From Bifidobacterium moraviense (GTDB taxonomy: Bacteria; Actinomycetota; Actinomycetes; Actinomycetales; Bifidobacteriaceae), in contig NZ_JAAIIH010000016.1 in assembly GCF_012932365.1 (NCBI RefSeq), forward strand, positions 1 through 60,053: a stretch of 60,053 bases of DNA, given 5' to 3'. Below, in pieces: positions 17,910 through 26,613 of the stretch. The translations under genes and the position numbers were made by a program. Numbering within the stretch: the stretch's first letter is position 1; each line of letters begins with the position of its first letter. Below the pieces are notes generated by a model. The model saw only the letters and a list, made by a program, of their open reading frames with translations. It did not search any database and was not told the DNA's origin.

Positions 17910-18010
17910 GACGACGGAGCCCCGGAGACGCACGCGAGCATGCGCGCTCCAGGGCTTCGGCGGTCGTCAGGACTCAGTCAGATCTCGATCAGACCTCGGT
18001 CAGGCCTTGA
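17910..18010 (-). terminator. Imperfect hairpin and 11-bp stop-codon tandem repeat after the DUF2264 gene
   Basis: An 11-bp unit beginning TCAG starts at 17967, 17978, 17989 and 18000, the last being the gene's own end. Read in gene direction, TGA recurs every 11 nt, so three frames are closed. A long imperfect hairpin (17910-17968) lies beyond and may end transcription. Confidence 0.65.
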
Positions 18011-19907
18011 ACTCGGCGAACTTCACGGTGCGGGTCTGGCCGTTGGCTTCGACGGTGAGCGTGTCGCCGTCGAGCGTGACGGTCGGCAGCACCACGTGGC
18101 CGTCCGCGTCGAGGCTCTCGTTCTCGCGGTCGCCCAGGTACAGCGAGACGAACACGTACTTGCCGGGCTCGATCACGCGGGTCTGCTGCGGGATGCGGGT
18201 CTTGGGGAACTGCAGGTTGGTGTTCGGCTCGGGCACGGAGAGATCCACGTCGAAGCCGTCGGACGCCACGAGGCCGGTGATGCCTTCGGCGGTGCGGTAG
18301 AACAGGCTCTTCGGCGCGTCGGCACCGGCAGCGGTGCCCGCGGCCTCCACGGTCTCGCCGTAGTCCGGCAGCGCGAAGGAGCCTTCGGCCAGATGCAGCG
18401 TGCGCTCGGTGTCGATCACGTGCACGCGGGCGTGCCACGGCATGAACGGCACCACGTAGTTCTGGATGCTCACGTTCTCCCACGGCTGCCACAGCGTGTA
18501 CACGTAGTCGTCGTGCAGCGCCCATTCCTTCTCGTCGGTGAACATCGTGCGCCAGAAGTACTCGCCTTCGGACACGGCGAGCGCCGAGTCGTAGGCGCCC
18601 TGCGCGAGCGTGACGCCGCCCTTGGGCACCGAGAACGCGAACGTGGACGAGTAGACGAACTTCTCGTACTTGGCTTCGCCGTGGGCGTGCTGCCAGTTGT
18701 GCTGGCCGGCCACGTAGGCGCGCACTTCCTGGCCGGTCTTCGAATGCTCGACGATCATGTGCGGCTCGGGCTGCACCTTGACCGGCTCGAACTTGAAGTC
18801 CTCGCTTTCGCGCACGGACCAGAACGGATCGTCGTCGGGCAGGCACAGGAAGATGAACGTCTTGAGCGCCCAGTAGGCGGATGCCGGGCCGTTGTAGCCT
18901 TCGGCCATGTTCATGTTCGGGTAGGCGTAGCCGATCGGGATGAGGCCGTCGGACTGGAACATATTCTGCTGGAACCACCAGCGCAGGTTGCCCATGAGCA
19001 GGCGCTTGTAGTCGCCGAGCGTCCAGCCCTCCGGCGGCTCGATGCCGGCGAACGCGGCGGCGCCCCAGAACGCGGCCTGCGCGAAGCGGTAGTCGAGGCT
19101 GCGGCCGTACGGCAGGCAGGCGCCGTCGGCGGCGAACCAGTTGGCGTAGCTCTCCACGAACGGGGTGGCGCGCTCGCGCAGCAGCCTGCTCTGCTCGTCG
19201 TCGCCCTTGGTGAGTCCCACGAGCACGAGGGTGAAGAACTGGTAGGCGAACGGGATGTAGTTGTCGATGTGGTCGACGAAGCCGTCGTACGACCAGCCGT
19301 GGCCGAGGTAGTGCGAGTTGGTGGTGGCGAAGTCCTCGTCGATCTGCTTCTGGCATTCCGGGCGGCCGTGGGCCACGAGCCACGTGTTCACCATGGCCTG
19401 GAAGAGCAGCCAGTTGCAGGTGGGCACCACGTGGTCGTTGACCTGCTGGAGCCAGTCGAGGATGTTGGTCTGCTGCTCGTCGGTGAGCTGGGCGTAGAAG
19501 TCGTCCTCGGTCTCGTAGAGGAACGCGGTGATGGCGCCCATCTCCACGAAGAGCTGGTCGTAGTCGAGCAGCGGGGAGCCCCAGTAGTCCGGGTCGCCTG
19601 GGGTGGTGCCGCGGATGATGGATTCGGTGGTGAACTGCCACCAGTGGCCGAAGCGGTTGATGTTGTGGCGGTTCGTCTTGCTGAACAGCGGGCCGAGGCC
19701 CCACAGCAGACGGCAGAAGCCTTCGATGGAGGTGCGGTCCTGCGAGTAGACCGCGCCGGAGTCGGACATGCGGAAGCGGCCGTAGCGTCCGCCCTTGATC
19801 ATGAGCTCCATCGCGGGCTCGAGCATGTCCACGAGCGCCTGCTCGCATTCGGCCTTGGTCTTGAGACGGTTGGTCTTCAGCTGCTCGTTGAACGGTTTGA
19901 TCGCCAT
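18000..19907 (-). CDS. DUF2264 domain protein, putative glycoside hydrolase
   Basis: A 635-residue protein without signal peptide. The N-terminal 380 residues match DUF2264, probably an alpha/alpha barrel (SIEGFCRLLWGLGPLFSKTN, YWGSPLLDYDQLFVEMGAI, CLPYGRSLDYRFAQAAFWG). The C-terminal part is a beta-rich domain. DUF2264 is, as far as I recall, linked to CAZy family GH154 with beta-glucuronidase activity; I hold that link as probable, not certain. The ATG at 19907 has GAGGT upstream; the longer frame to 19949 lacks a site. It is divergent neither from nor operonic with another enzyme. The only partner is the LacI regulator on its upstream side. Confidence 0.8.
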   Translation of the reverse strand: MAIKPFNEQLKTNRLKTKAECEQALVDMLEPAMELMIKGGRYGRFRMSDSGAVYSQDRTSIEGFCRLLWGLGPLFSKTNRHNINRFGHWWQFTTESIIRGTTPGDPDYWGSPLLDYDQLFVEMGAITAFLYETEDDFYAQLTDEQQTNILDWLQQVNDHVVPTCNWLLFQAMVNTWLVAHGRPECQKQIDEDFATTNSHYLGHGWSYDGFVDHIDNYIPFAYQFFTLVLVGLTKGDDEQSRLLRERATPFVESYANWFAADGACLPYGRSLDYRFAQAAFWGAAAFAGIEPPEGWTLGDYKRLLMGNLRWWFQQNMFQSDGLIPIGYAYPNMNMAEGYNGPASAYWALKTFIFLCLPDDDPFWSVRESEDFKFEPVKVQPEPHMIVEHSKTGQEVRAYVAGQHNWQHAHGEAKYEKFVYSSTFAFSVPKGGVTLAQGAYDSALAVSEGEYFWRTMFTDEKEWALHDDYVYTLWQPWENVSIQNYVVPFMPWHARVHVIDTERTLHLAEGSFALPDYGETVEAAGTAAGADAPKSLFYRTAEGITGLVASDGFDVDLSVPEPNTNLQFPKTRIPQQTRVIEPGKYVFVSLYLGDRENESLDADGHVVLPTVTLDGDTLTVEANGQTRTVKFAEFKA

Positions 19908-19949
19908 GTGTACCTCGTTACCTCGTTGTGTTCGTCGGACGACAGGCAC

Positions 19950-19998
19950 ATCATATCATGTTTTATTGATTTTAATCAAGTTCGATCAGTTTTGATCA
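19950..19998 (-). promoter_or_regulatory. Promoter and candidate LacI operators of the DUF2264 gene
   Basis: On the minus strand TTGATT (19974-19979) and TATGAT (19950-19955) are 18 nt apart. The -35 lies inside the dyad TTGATT-TT-AATCAA (19966-19979). A second dyad, GATCA-N4-TGATC, is at 19984-19997. Their AT-rich symmetry in a GC-rich genome and their place next to a LacI gene make them likely operators. Confidence 0.6.
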
Positions 19999-20023
19999 CT
20001 CATGTCCGCGGCAGGGCCGCCGA

Positions 20024-21052
20024 TCAGTCGAACGCCGGCGAGGAATCGCGCAGCACGAGGGAATGCCGCACCGTGACCTGCCCCGCCTCAGCGCGCCGGC
20101 AGTCGCGCACCTGATCGAGCAGCAGATCCACGGCGCGTGCCGCCACCACGCGCTTGCCCAGATCCACCGTGCTCAGCGTCGGCACGGCATAGCGCCCCTG
20201 GTCGATGTCGTCCATGCCGATCACGCGCACGTCGTCGGGAATGCCGATGCCGCGGTCGCGCAGCCGCCGCATCACGCCGAACGCCAGCAGATCGTCGCAC
20301 GCCACCACGGCGTCGATCGCCGGATCGTACTCCAGCAGCACGTCCATGGCGCGCGCCCCCTCGAGACTGTTCCAGTCGTAGATGCCGTGCACCAGATGCC
20401 GGTCGAACGGCAGACCCGCGTCCGCGAGCGCCATGCGGTACCCCTCGGCACGGCAGCTGCGCGACGAACGCAGCGGCCCGAGCTCGCCGCCCACCAGCGC
20501 GATGTGCGTTCGGCCGGCGCGGATCATGTGCATCGTGGCGTCGTAGCCCGCCCGGACGTTGTCCACGGTGACGTTGGGACACGGCGCCTCGAACGGCTGC
20601 GTGCCCAGCACCACCAGCGGGTAGCCGCCCGCGAACAGCGCGGCGTCCCCCTCCCCCATGAGCAGGGGGCTGATGATGAGACCGTCCGTGGATCCGCGCG
20701 CCACCGCCTCCACGCAGCGGGTCATGCGCGACCGGTTGACGCCGATGGACTGCACCAGCACGCCGCAGCCGCGCTCGTCCGCCGCCGCGATGACGTGCTC
20801 GGCCAGCTCCGCGAAGTACGGCTGCACCAGACTGGTCACCGCCAGCGTCAGCGTCGTCGCGCGCCCCGCGCCGAACGATCCGCGCGACGAGGAGCCGTTC
20901 ACGTACCCCAGCCGCGCCACGGCCTGACGCACGCGCTCCGCGGTGACGGGGGCGAGCCGCGCGCGGCCGTTCAGGTAGTTCGATACGGTCCCCACCGAGA
21001 CGCCCGCCGCCGCGGCCACGTCACGCAGCGTCACCTTGTCACCTGCCGCCAT
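20024..21052 (-). CDS. LacI-family transcriptional regulator
   Basis: A 342-residue repressor. The N-terminal helix-turn-helix is VTLRDVAAAAGVSVGTVSNY, with a hinge helix around residues 50-60. The periplasmic-binding-protein-like sensor domain follows, with GMDDIDQGRYAVPTLSTVDL near its end. It lies directly upstream of the DUF2264 gene on the same strand, and the space between them carries two dyads. It probably represses DUF2264 and is released by a product of that enzyme. Confidence 0.93.
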   Translation of the reverse strand: MAAGDKVTLRDVAAAAGVSVGTVSNYLNGRARLAPVTAERVRQAVARLGYVNGSSSRGSFGAGRATTLTLAVTSLVQPYFAELAEHVIAAADERGCGVLVQSIGVNRSRMTRCVEAVARGSTDGLIISPLLMGEGDAALFAGGYPLVVLGTQPFEAPCPNVTVDNVRAGYDATMHMIRAGRTHIALVGGELGPLRSSRSCRAEGYRMALADAGLPFDRHLVHGIYDWNSLEGARAMDVLLEYDPAIDAVVACDDLLAFGVMRRLRDRGIGIPDDVRVIGMDDIDQGRYAVPTLSTVDLGKRVVAARAVDLLLDQVRDCRRAEAGQVTVRHSLVLRDSSPAFD

Positions 21053-21451
21053 GTCCGTCCTTCCCGCGTCGTGTGTTCACCGTATCACAGCGACTGCGGG
21101 AGGACATCGGCCCGTCGTCCTTCGCCTTCCGGAGGGGAGCTCGGATCGACGCGCGATATGTCCAAGATGCGCCCGAAGCATGTCCGGAACCACATCCGCC
21201 GGGACGACGGGATGTGCTTCCGGACGATTCCGCGCCCCGAAACGTCCGGTCGCACATCCGAACCCGGAAACGGGTGTGCGTTCGGACGATTCCGCGCGTC
21301 GAAACGTCCGAACGCACACCCCGGTCGACGATCGGATGTGAGCGCGGACGCCACGCCGCGCGCCACGCCGGCTCCCACGGGTCGTCGGGATGGGATAACC
21401 TGCTCACACCGCTAACGGCGATGGAGGATGTCGAACGCGAAAGGCACCATC
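21053..21451. repeat. Array of three hairpins upstream of the second AbiEi/DUF559-like gene
   Basis: Three 44-bp palindromes start at 21182, 21244 and 21306, an exact 62-bp period. Each runs GTCCG...CACATCC, a 11-12-nt loop, then GG(A/G)TGTG...CGGAC. The 18-nt spacers are near identical (GATTCCGCG...GAAAC). The rest of the interval holds the LacI gene's upstream region and about 70 bp before the next start codon, with nothing else recognised. Confidence 0.85.
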
Positions 21452-22447
21452 ATGACCAGCAACGGTCCCGTCGCCGCATTGGCCGAACAATCCCGCCGCG
21501 AGCGACGATGCATCATCCCTCCCGACGAATCCATGCGCAGGGTCCTGTGCAGACGCGTCGATCGGGGCTCCTTCGTCCGCCCGTGGCGCGGACTGTACGC
21601 CGAGGCCGAACACTGGCGCTCGCTCGATCCCAACGAGCAGTCGCTGCACGTCATCCGCGCCCTGTCCGCGGCGCATCCCGATTGGACGTTCGCAGGCCCC
21701 TCCGCGGCACTGGTCCATGGTCTGGACTGCCCGTACGCGTTGTCTGGCGATATCTACCGCCTCGTTCCGCGCCATGCGCGCGACACGCATCCGCGCAGGA
21801 ACCGCCTCGTCGCCGTGACGCCGGGCGCCGGCACCCGGACGGAACGGGTCGACGGCATCATGGTCACCTCCGCGGAGACGACGGTCTACGACTGCGCCGC
21901 CCGGTTCCGGCCGAGTCACGCGCTGGCGTTCGCGGACTCGGCGCTCCGCCTCGGCAGATCCACGATCTCCTCGCTCACGGAGCACGGCATGGGGCGCAGA
22001 CGGGACGGATCCTGGGCCAGGGCCATGCAGCTGCTCGCCCTGGCGAACGGGGCCAGCGAGAACGGCGGCGAATCCCGATGCCGCGGCATGCTGCACGAAT
22101 GCGGTGCCGACGTGCCGCAGCTGCAGGTGGAGGTGCCGTGTCTGACCGATCGCAGACGGGTGCATCGGACGGACATGATGTGGGTTCGCGAAGACGGATC
22201 ACACGTCGCCTGCGAGTTCGACGGCACGCGCAAGTACGTGGACCCGGCGATGATCGGCACGCGCGACATCCGCCAGGTGGTGACCGAGGAGCGCGACCGG
22301 CAGCAATGCCTGCAGCAACAGGGCATCGACGTGTTCCGTCTCTTCCACGATCAGCTCGACCGGCCCGGAACGGTCAGACGGCTGTTGTCCGTCAATCGCG
22401 TGCCGACCAACGACATCATCCGCCGGCAGCTGGGCGCATGGTCGTAG
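21452..22447 (+). CDS. AbiEi-like winged-helix protein with DUF559/Vsr-like nuclease domain, orphan (copy 2)
   Basis: A 331-residue paralogue of the protein at 273-1265, alignable end to end: FVRPWRGLYAEAEHW, HPDWTFAGPSAALVHGLDC, LANGASENGGES, HRTDMMWVREDGSHVACEFD, GTRKYVDPAM and EERDRQQCLQQQGIDVFR. Asp, Glu and the late Arg of the nuclease-like part are kept. I chose the ATG at 21452, which has AAAGG seven bases upstream and gives the same length as copy 1; an ATG at 21428 is possible. No toxin or methylase gene is adjacent. Hairpin arrays flank it on both sides, with a sequence unlike the repeats at copy 1. Confidence 0.8.
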   Translation: MTSNGPVAALAEQSRRERRCIIPPDESMRRVLCRRVDRGSFVRPWRGLYAEAEHWRSLDPNEQSLHVIRALSAAHPDWTFAGPSAALVHGLDCPYALSGDIYRLVPRHARDTHPRRNRLVAVTPGAGTRTERVDGIMVTSAETTVYDCAARFRPSHALAFADSALRLGRSTISSLTEHGMGRRRDGSWARAMQLLALANGASENGGESRCRGMLHECGADVPQLQVEVPCLTDRRRVHRTDMMWVREDGSHVACEFDGTRKYVDPAMIGTRDIRQVVTEERDRQQCLQQQGIDVFRLFHDQLDRPGTVRRLLSVNRVPTNDIIRRQLGAWS

Positions 22448-22496
22448 GGAGAACGCGCGAACCGCACGGAGGCGTCGGTCGATCGCGGTCGGAGAC

Positions 22497-22638
22497 GTCC
22501 GGAAACACGTCCGTCCGCGGGCATCGGATGTGGATACGGACGTCTCGGCGATCTAGAACGTCCGAAGTCACATCCACATGCGGAAACGGATGTGGCCCCG
22601 GACGGATTCATGCACCGAAACGTCCGAAGCCACACCCG
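22497..22638. repeat. Hairpin array downstream of the second AbiEi/DUF559-like gene
   Basis: Two complete palindromes (22497-22541 and 22560-22603) and one left arm (22622-22638) of the same family and period as the array at 21182-21349. The truncated third unit ends just before the Maf-Nudix stop codon. Confidence 0.85.
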
Positions 22639-22643
22639 CATCC

Positions 22644-22668
22644 GCCTACAACGCCCACAACGCCTACA
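22644..22668. repeat. 9-bp tandem repeat at the Maf-Nudix stop codon
   Basis: In gene direction TAGGCGTTG, TGGGCGTTG and TAGGCGG follow one another at a 9-nt period. The first TAG is the actual stop and another in-frame TAG follows 18 nt later. Confidence 0.7.
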
Positions 22669-23980
22669 TGGCGTGCGATATGTCCTGCAGCCGGGCCGTG
22701 AACTGCGGCCAGTCGCGCTGCATGGCGGAGATCAGCGTCAGGTCCTTCACCTTCTCCAGCGGCACCCACTCGACCTCCATGCTCTCGTCGTCGTTGGCGC
22801 GCGGCTCCACGGTGTGCCCGGGCTTCTCGAACGCGAAGACCGTGGTGTAGCCCCAGGAGCCGTGGTCCTCGAGATACGAGCCGACCACGTCGATGTCCTC
22901 GGGGCGGATGTTCGCCTCCTCGTAGCTTTCGCGCAGCGCGCCCTCGAGCGGGCTCTCGCCGTCCGCGGTCGCGCCGCCCGGGGCGCCCCACGTGCCGCCC
23001 TCGGCGCTCCACAGCGCGCGATGCTGCAGCAGCACCTCGGTCACGTCGCCGCTCGCCGGGTCGCGGCGCGCCAGCAGCACGCCGGACGCGCCATTGGTGC
23101 CCCAGTGCCGCTTGCCGCAGGCGCATTCGATCCACCCGTCGCCGGGCTGGTGCACGTTGTCGCGCGGGGCCTTGGGGTCGTCGGGGTTGATGCCGAGCTG
23201 CTGTTCGCGGTTCAGGTTCCACAGGTCGGTGACGCTGTAGCCGAGCTGCTCCACGAGCCTGCGGAACGTGGGCAGGCTCAGGCCGATCACGCCGGACGGG
23301 TCGCCCTGGATGGAGTCGATGAACGAGCCGCCGAAGCCCTCCAGCGTGAACGAGCCGGCCACCTCGAGCGGCTCGCCGGTGGCGATGTAGCGTTCGATCT
23401 CCGCGTCGGTGTAGTTGCTGAACGTCACCTCGCTGTGACTCACGGCGCGCACCGTGCGGCCCGTGGCCACGTCGATGAGGCAGTGGCCGGTCCACAGCGT
23501 GCCCGTGCGCCCGCGCATCTCGCGCAGACGCTCGCGCGCGTGGTCGGCGTCGTGCGGCTTGCCGTAGGCCTGGTCGCCCAGACAGAACATGGAATCGCAG
23601 CCGAGGATCAGCGGGCCGCGGCGCGAGACGGCCATGCCGCCGTGGCGCTCGATGGCGTCGAGGATCGGCTCGCGCTCGGCGATCACGTCGAAGCCCTCCC
23701 GAAGCGGACGGCACACCTGCAGCTCGCCGGTGGCGCGGGCGGCGGCCTCGCGCACCTCGCAGGTCGCGTCGTACACGGCCTGCGCCTTGGCCTGCCCCAG
23801 AATGAGCACCTGGCTCTGCACGGGCAGCTCGGCCACGGTCATGCCCAGACGCGAGGCCTCATGCGCCACCACCGCCGGCTCGTCCACATGGGAGACGCGG
23901 ATCGTCGCGCAGATGCCGGCGTTGTACAGCACGTCGCGGCGCGGACGTGACTTCGAGGCGAGTATCAGCGGAATAGCCAT
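22664..23980 (-). CDS. Bifunctional Maf-like nucleotide pyrophosphatase and Nudix hydrolase
   Basis: A 438-residue fusion. Residues 1-260 are Maf, a non-canonical nucleoside-triphosphate pyrophosphatase fold (IPLILASKSRPRRDVLY, LILGCDSMFCLGDQAYGKPH, GFGGSFIDSIQGDPSGVIGL). Residues 290-438 have a Cys-x-Cys segment (ECACGKRHWG) and a Nudix box (GGATADGESPLEGA, then LRESYEEANI). The Nudix box has Asn where Gly is usual. Both domains remove damaged or modified nucleotides, so the fusion joins two house-cleaning activities. This arrangement is, to my knowledge, seen in other bifidobacteria. It faces the hairpin array at its 3' end. Confidence 0.93.
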   Translation of the reverse strand: MAIPLILASKSRPRRDVLYNAGICATIRVSHVDEPAVVAHEASRLGMTVAELPVQSQVLILGQAKAQAVYDATCEVREAAARATGELQVCRPLREGFDVIAEREPILDAIERHGGMAVSRRGPLILGCDSMFCLGDQAYGKPHDADHARERLREMRGRTGTLWTGHCLIDVATGRTVRAVSHSEVTFSNYTDAEIERYIATGEPLEVAGSFTLEGFGGSFIDSIQGDPSGVIGLSLPTFRRLVEQLGYSVTDLWNLNREQQLGINPDDPKAPRDNVHQPGDGWIECACGKRHWGTNGASGVLLARRDPASGDVTEVLLQHRALWSAEGGTWGAPGGATADGESPLEGALRESYEEANIRPEDIDVVGSYLEDHGSWGYTTVFAFEKPGHTVEPRANDDESMEVEWVPLEKVKDLTLISAMQRDWPQFTARLQDISHAM

Positions 23981-24107
23981 GATGCACCAACTTCCTACAC
24001 GGTCAGTTCCTAGTACCGACTGTATCGCAGGAATGCCCCGCTTCCACGCACGGCATGGCGTGTCCGCGCCACGCGGCGGCGTGTCCCGGCGAACGGTCCG
24101 GCGGGAC

Positions 24108-25112
24108 TCAGCGACGCTCGATCTCCACGCCGGTCATGTTGATCGGCAGGTGCAGCATGCGCCAGTGCCCGGAGGCCAGCTCGGGCGCGACGAGCGCGGC
24201 GATGTCGTCGGCCGCCTGGCCGTGGTGCAGCACCAGCACGCAGGGGCCGGCGCCGGAGACCGCGGCGGCGTAGCCCGCCCTGCGCAGCTTGGCGATGAGC
24301 GCGGTGCTCGGCGGCATGAGCGGCGCGCGATACGGCTGGTGAAGCTTGTCCTGCGTGGCGGCGAACAGCAGCGCGTTGGCCTGCGCCGGACCGTCCGCCC
24401 CCAGCGAGGACGGGTTCATCGCGGCGGGCATGAGCCCCACGCGCGACACGTTGTACACGGCGTCGCGGTGCGCGATCTGCCGGGGCAGCGCCTCGCGAGC
24501 CTTCTCGGTGGACAGCTCGAAGTCCGGCACGAACACGAACGCCTCCACGTCCGGGTCCACCGGGTAGTTGACGGCGTGGAAGCCGCGGCGCAGCGGTTCG
24601 CCGCCAGCGATGCCCACGGAGCCTACGCCCTCCGGCGCCTCGAAGTCGTACGAGACCGTGAGCCCGCCGTACACGGCAGGCGCCACGTTGTCCGGGTGGC
24701 CCTCGATATGCGCGGCGAGGTCGAAGACGGCCGCGCGGTTCAGCTCGCCGCGGTGCGCGAACCCGGCCGCCGCCGCGATGCCCGCCACGATCGCCTCGGC
24801 GCTGGAGCCCATGCCGCGCGCCTGCGGGATGCGGTTGTGCGCCACCATCGTGAAGCCGAAGCGGCCGAGCCCGAAGGTCTCGCACGCCTTGCGGAACGTG
24901 GAGACCACCAGATGCGTCTCGTCGCGCGGCAGCGTGTCCTCGCCTTCGCCGTGGATCTCGATGTGCGCGGCGACGTCGTCCGGATTGGCGTTGAGCGTGA
25001 ACTCGAGCTCGTCGTGGTAGTCGAGCGCGAGGCCCACGGTGTCGAAGCCGGAGCCGAGGTTGGCGCTGGTGGCGGGCACGCGGACGTGGACGGAGCTGAT
25101 GTCGGGCAGCAT
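24108..25112 (-). CDS. thrB: Homoserine kinase
   Basis: A 334-residue GHMP-family kinase that phosphorylates L-homoserine in threonine synthesis. It shows the family's N-terminal VRVPATSANLGSGFDTVGLA and the phosphate-binding RGMGSSAEAIVAGIAAAAGF, and a late glycine-rich VSGAGPCVLVL. AAGGAGA lies just before the ATG. It follows hom by 55 nt on the same strand, so the two are one threonine operon. Confidence 0.97.
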   Translation of the reverse strand: MLPDISSVHVRVPATSANLGSGFDTVGLALDYHDELEFTLNANPDDVAAHIEIHGEGEDTLPRDETHLVVSTFRKACETFGLGRFGFTMVAHNRIPQARGMGSSAEAIVAGIAAAAGFAHRGELNRAAVFDLAAHIEGHPDNVAPAVYGGLTVSYDFEAPEGVGSVGIAGGEPLRRGFHAVNYPVDPDVEAFVFVPDFELSTEKAREALPRQIAHRDAVYNVSRVGLMPAAMNPSSLGADGPAQANALLFAATQDKLHQPYRAPLMPPSTALIAKLRRAGYAAAVSGAGPCVLVLHHGQAADDIAALVAPELASGHWRMLHLPINMTGVEIERR

Positions 25113-25128
25113 GGCGGTCTCCTTCGTT

Positions 25129-25164
25129 GATGCGATCGACGATGCGATCGATGGTGCGATGCGG
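25129..25164. repeat. 12-bp tandem repeat between hom and thrB
   Basis: Three copies of GATGCGATCGAC (the last degenerate) fill the 55-nt gap between the hom stop and thrB start. No stop codon is included, unlike the repeats at other gene ends. Confidence 0.75.
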
Positions 25165-25167
25165 CGG

Positions 25168-26478
25168 TCAGTCCAGCACGCGCAGGATGGACGGTTCGCC
25201 GGTGACGAAGTCGAGCTGCTGCACGGCCTTGACGGTGTTGCGCAGCGTGACCTCGTCGGTCGGGTGCGTGACGATGCGCAGCTGCTGGATCTCGCCGTCG
25301 TAGCCCGGGTCCACGGCCGTGGGCTTGAGGTCTTGGTTGACGCCGTTGATCGAGACGCCGTTCCTCGCGAACTCGGCGGCGATGGCGGCCAGCACGCCCG
25401 GCTTGTCGTGGATGAGGAAGCGCACGGCGAACGCGGCGCGGGAGGCGTCGGCGGGGGCGAACGGCAGGTCGTTGTACAGCGGGATCTCCGGACCGGTGCA
25501 GCCGGCGGCGATGTGGCGCGCCTCGGTGACCACGTCGCCCACCACGGCGGACGCGGTCGGGTCGCCGCCGGCGCCGCGGCCGTAGAACATGAGGTCGTCG
25601 GCGGCCTCGGCCTTCACGAACACGGCGTTGAAGCTGCCGTGCACGCTGGCCAGCGGGTGGGTGTCCGACAGGAGCGCCGGGTAGACGCGCGCGGAGACGC
25701 CGGCCTCGGAGCGCTCCACCACGGCGAGCAGCTTGATGACCTTGTGCTCGGCGGTGGCGGCGGCGATGTCGTCGGCGGTGATCTTGGTGATGCCCTCGAC
25801 GCTCACGTCGTCGATGGTGACGTTGGTGTGGAAACCGAGCGTGGCCATGATCGCGGCCTTGTTGGCGGCGTCGTAGCCCTCGATGTCGCCGGTCGGGTCG
25901 GCCTCGGCGTAGCCCTTGGCCTGGGCGTCCTTCAGCACGTCGTCGAACTGCAGGCCCTTGGTGGTCATCTCGTCCAGGATGTAGTTGGTGGTGCCGTTGA
26001 CGATGCCGAGCATGCTGGTGACCTTGTCGCCCACCAGGGACTCGCGCAGCGGACGCAGGAACGGGATGGCGCCGCCCACGGCGGCCTCGAAGTAGATGTC
26101 CACGCCCTTGTCCGCAGCGGCCTGGTAGATCTCCGGGCCGTACTTGGCCAGCAGCGCCTTGTTCGCGGTGACGACGGACGCGCCGGACTCGATGGCCTTG
26201 AGCACGAACGTGCGGGCCACGGTGGTGCCGCCGATGAGTTCGATGACGATGTCCGCGCGGGTGCACAGGCCGGCGGTGTCCGTGGTGAGCAGGGACTTGT
26301 CGATCCACGGGTAGTTGACCTCGTCCGGGTCGAGGCAGGCCACGCCGACGAGCTCGATCGGGCGGCCGATGCGCTTGCCGAGCTCCTCCTTCTGTTCCAC
26401 CAGCAGACGGGCGGTGGCGGAACCGACCGTGCCGGCTCCCAGCAGTGCAACGCGAATTGGGGTGGTGTTCTCGGCCAC
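25168..26478 (-). CDS. hom: Homoserine dehydrogenase
   Basis: A 436-residue NAD(P)-dependent enzyme turning aspartate semialdehyde into homoserine. The Rossmann motif is VALLGAGTVGSATARLL, the catalytic domain includes AAVGGAIPFLRPLRESL and GIVNGTTNYILDEM, and the C-terminal 80 residues form an ACT domain for threonine feedback. The GTG at 26478 has GAGGAGG five bases upstream and is preferred over an ATG at 26517. It precedes thrB. Upstream lies the repeat-rich gap before lysA. Confidence 0.97.
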   Translation of the reverse strand: MAENTTPIRVALLGAGTVGSATARLLVEQKEELGKRIGRPIELVGVACLDPDEVNYPWIDKSLLTTDTAGLCTRADIVIELIGGTTVARTFVLKAIESGASVVTANKALLAKYGPEIYQAAADKGVDIYFEAAVGGAIPFLRPLRESLVGDKVTSMLGIVNGTTNYILDEMTTKGLQFDDVLKDAQAKGYAEADPTGDIEGYDAANKAAIMATLGFHTNVTIDDVSVEGITKITADDIAAATAEHKVIKLLAVVERSEAGVSARVYPALLSDTHPLASVHGSFNAVFVKAEAADDLMFYGRGAGGDPTASAVVGDVVTEARHIAAGCTGPEIPLYNDLPFAPADASRAAFAVRFLIHDKPGVLAAIAAEFARNGVSINGVNQDLKPTAVDPGYDGEIQQLRIVTHPTDEVTLRNTVKAVQQLDFVTGEPSILRVLD

Positions 26479-26613
26479 GCGATCCTCCTCAGTGAAACGA
26501 CGGTAATCCATATTCATCCTACGGTCCCCCCTCCCCCGACCGGCGTTCCCGCCGCCCGGGAGAAGCCCAGCAGGGCTGACCTCCCCGTCGCCCCGCGCGG
26601 GACCAACTTTCCC

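Noticed and set aside
21452..22447. AbiE toxin-antitoxin pair
   Set aside because: Only the AbiEi-like N-terminus is present. No nucleotidyltransferase toxin gene lies on either side, for this gene or its paralogue.
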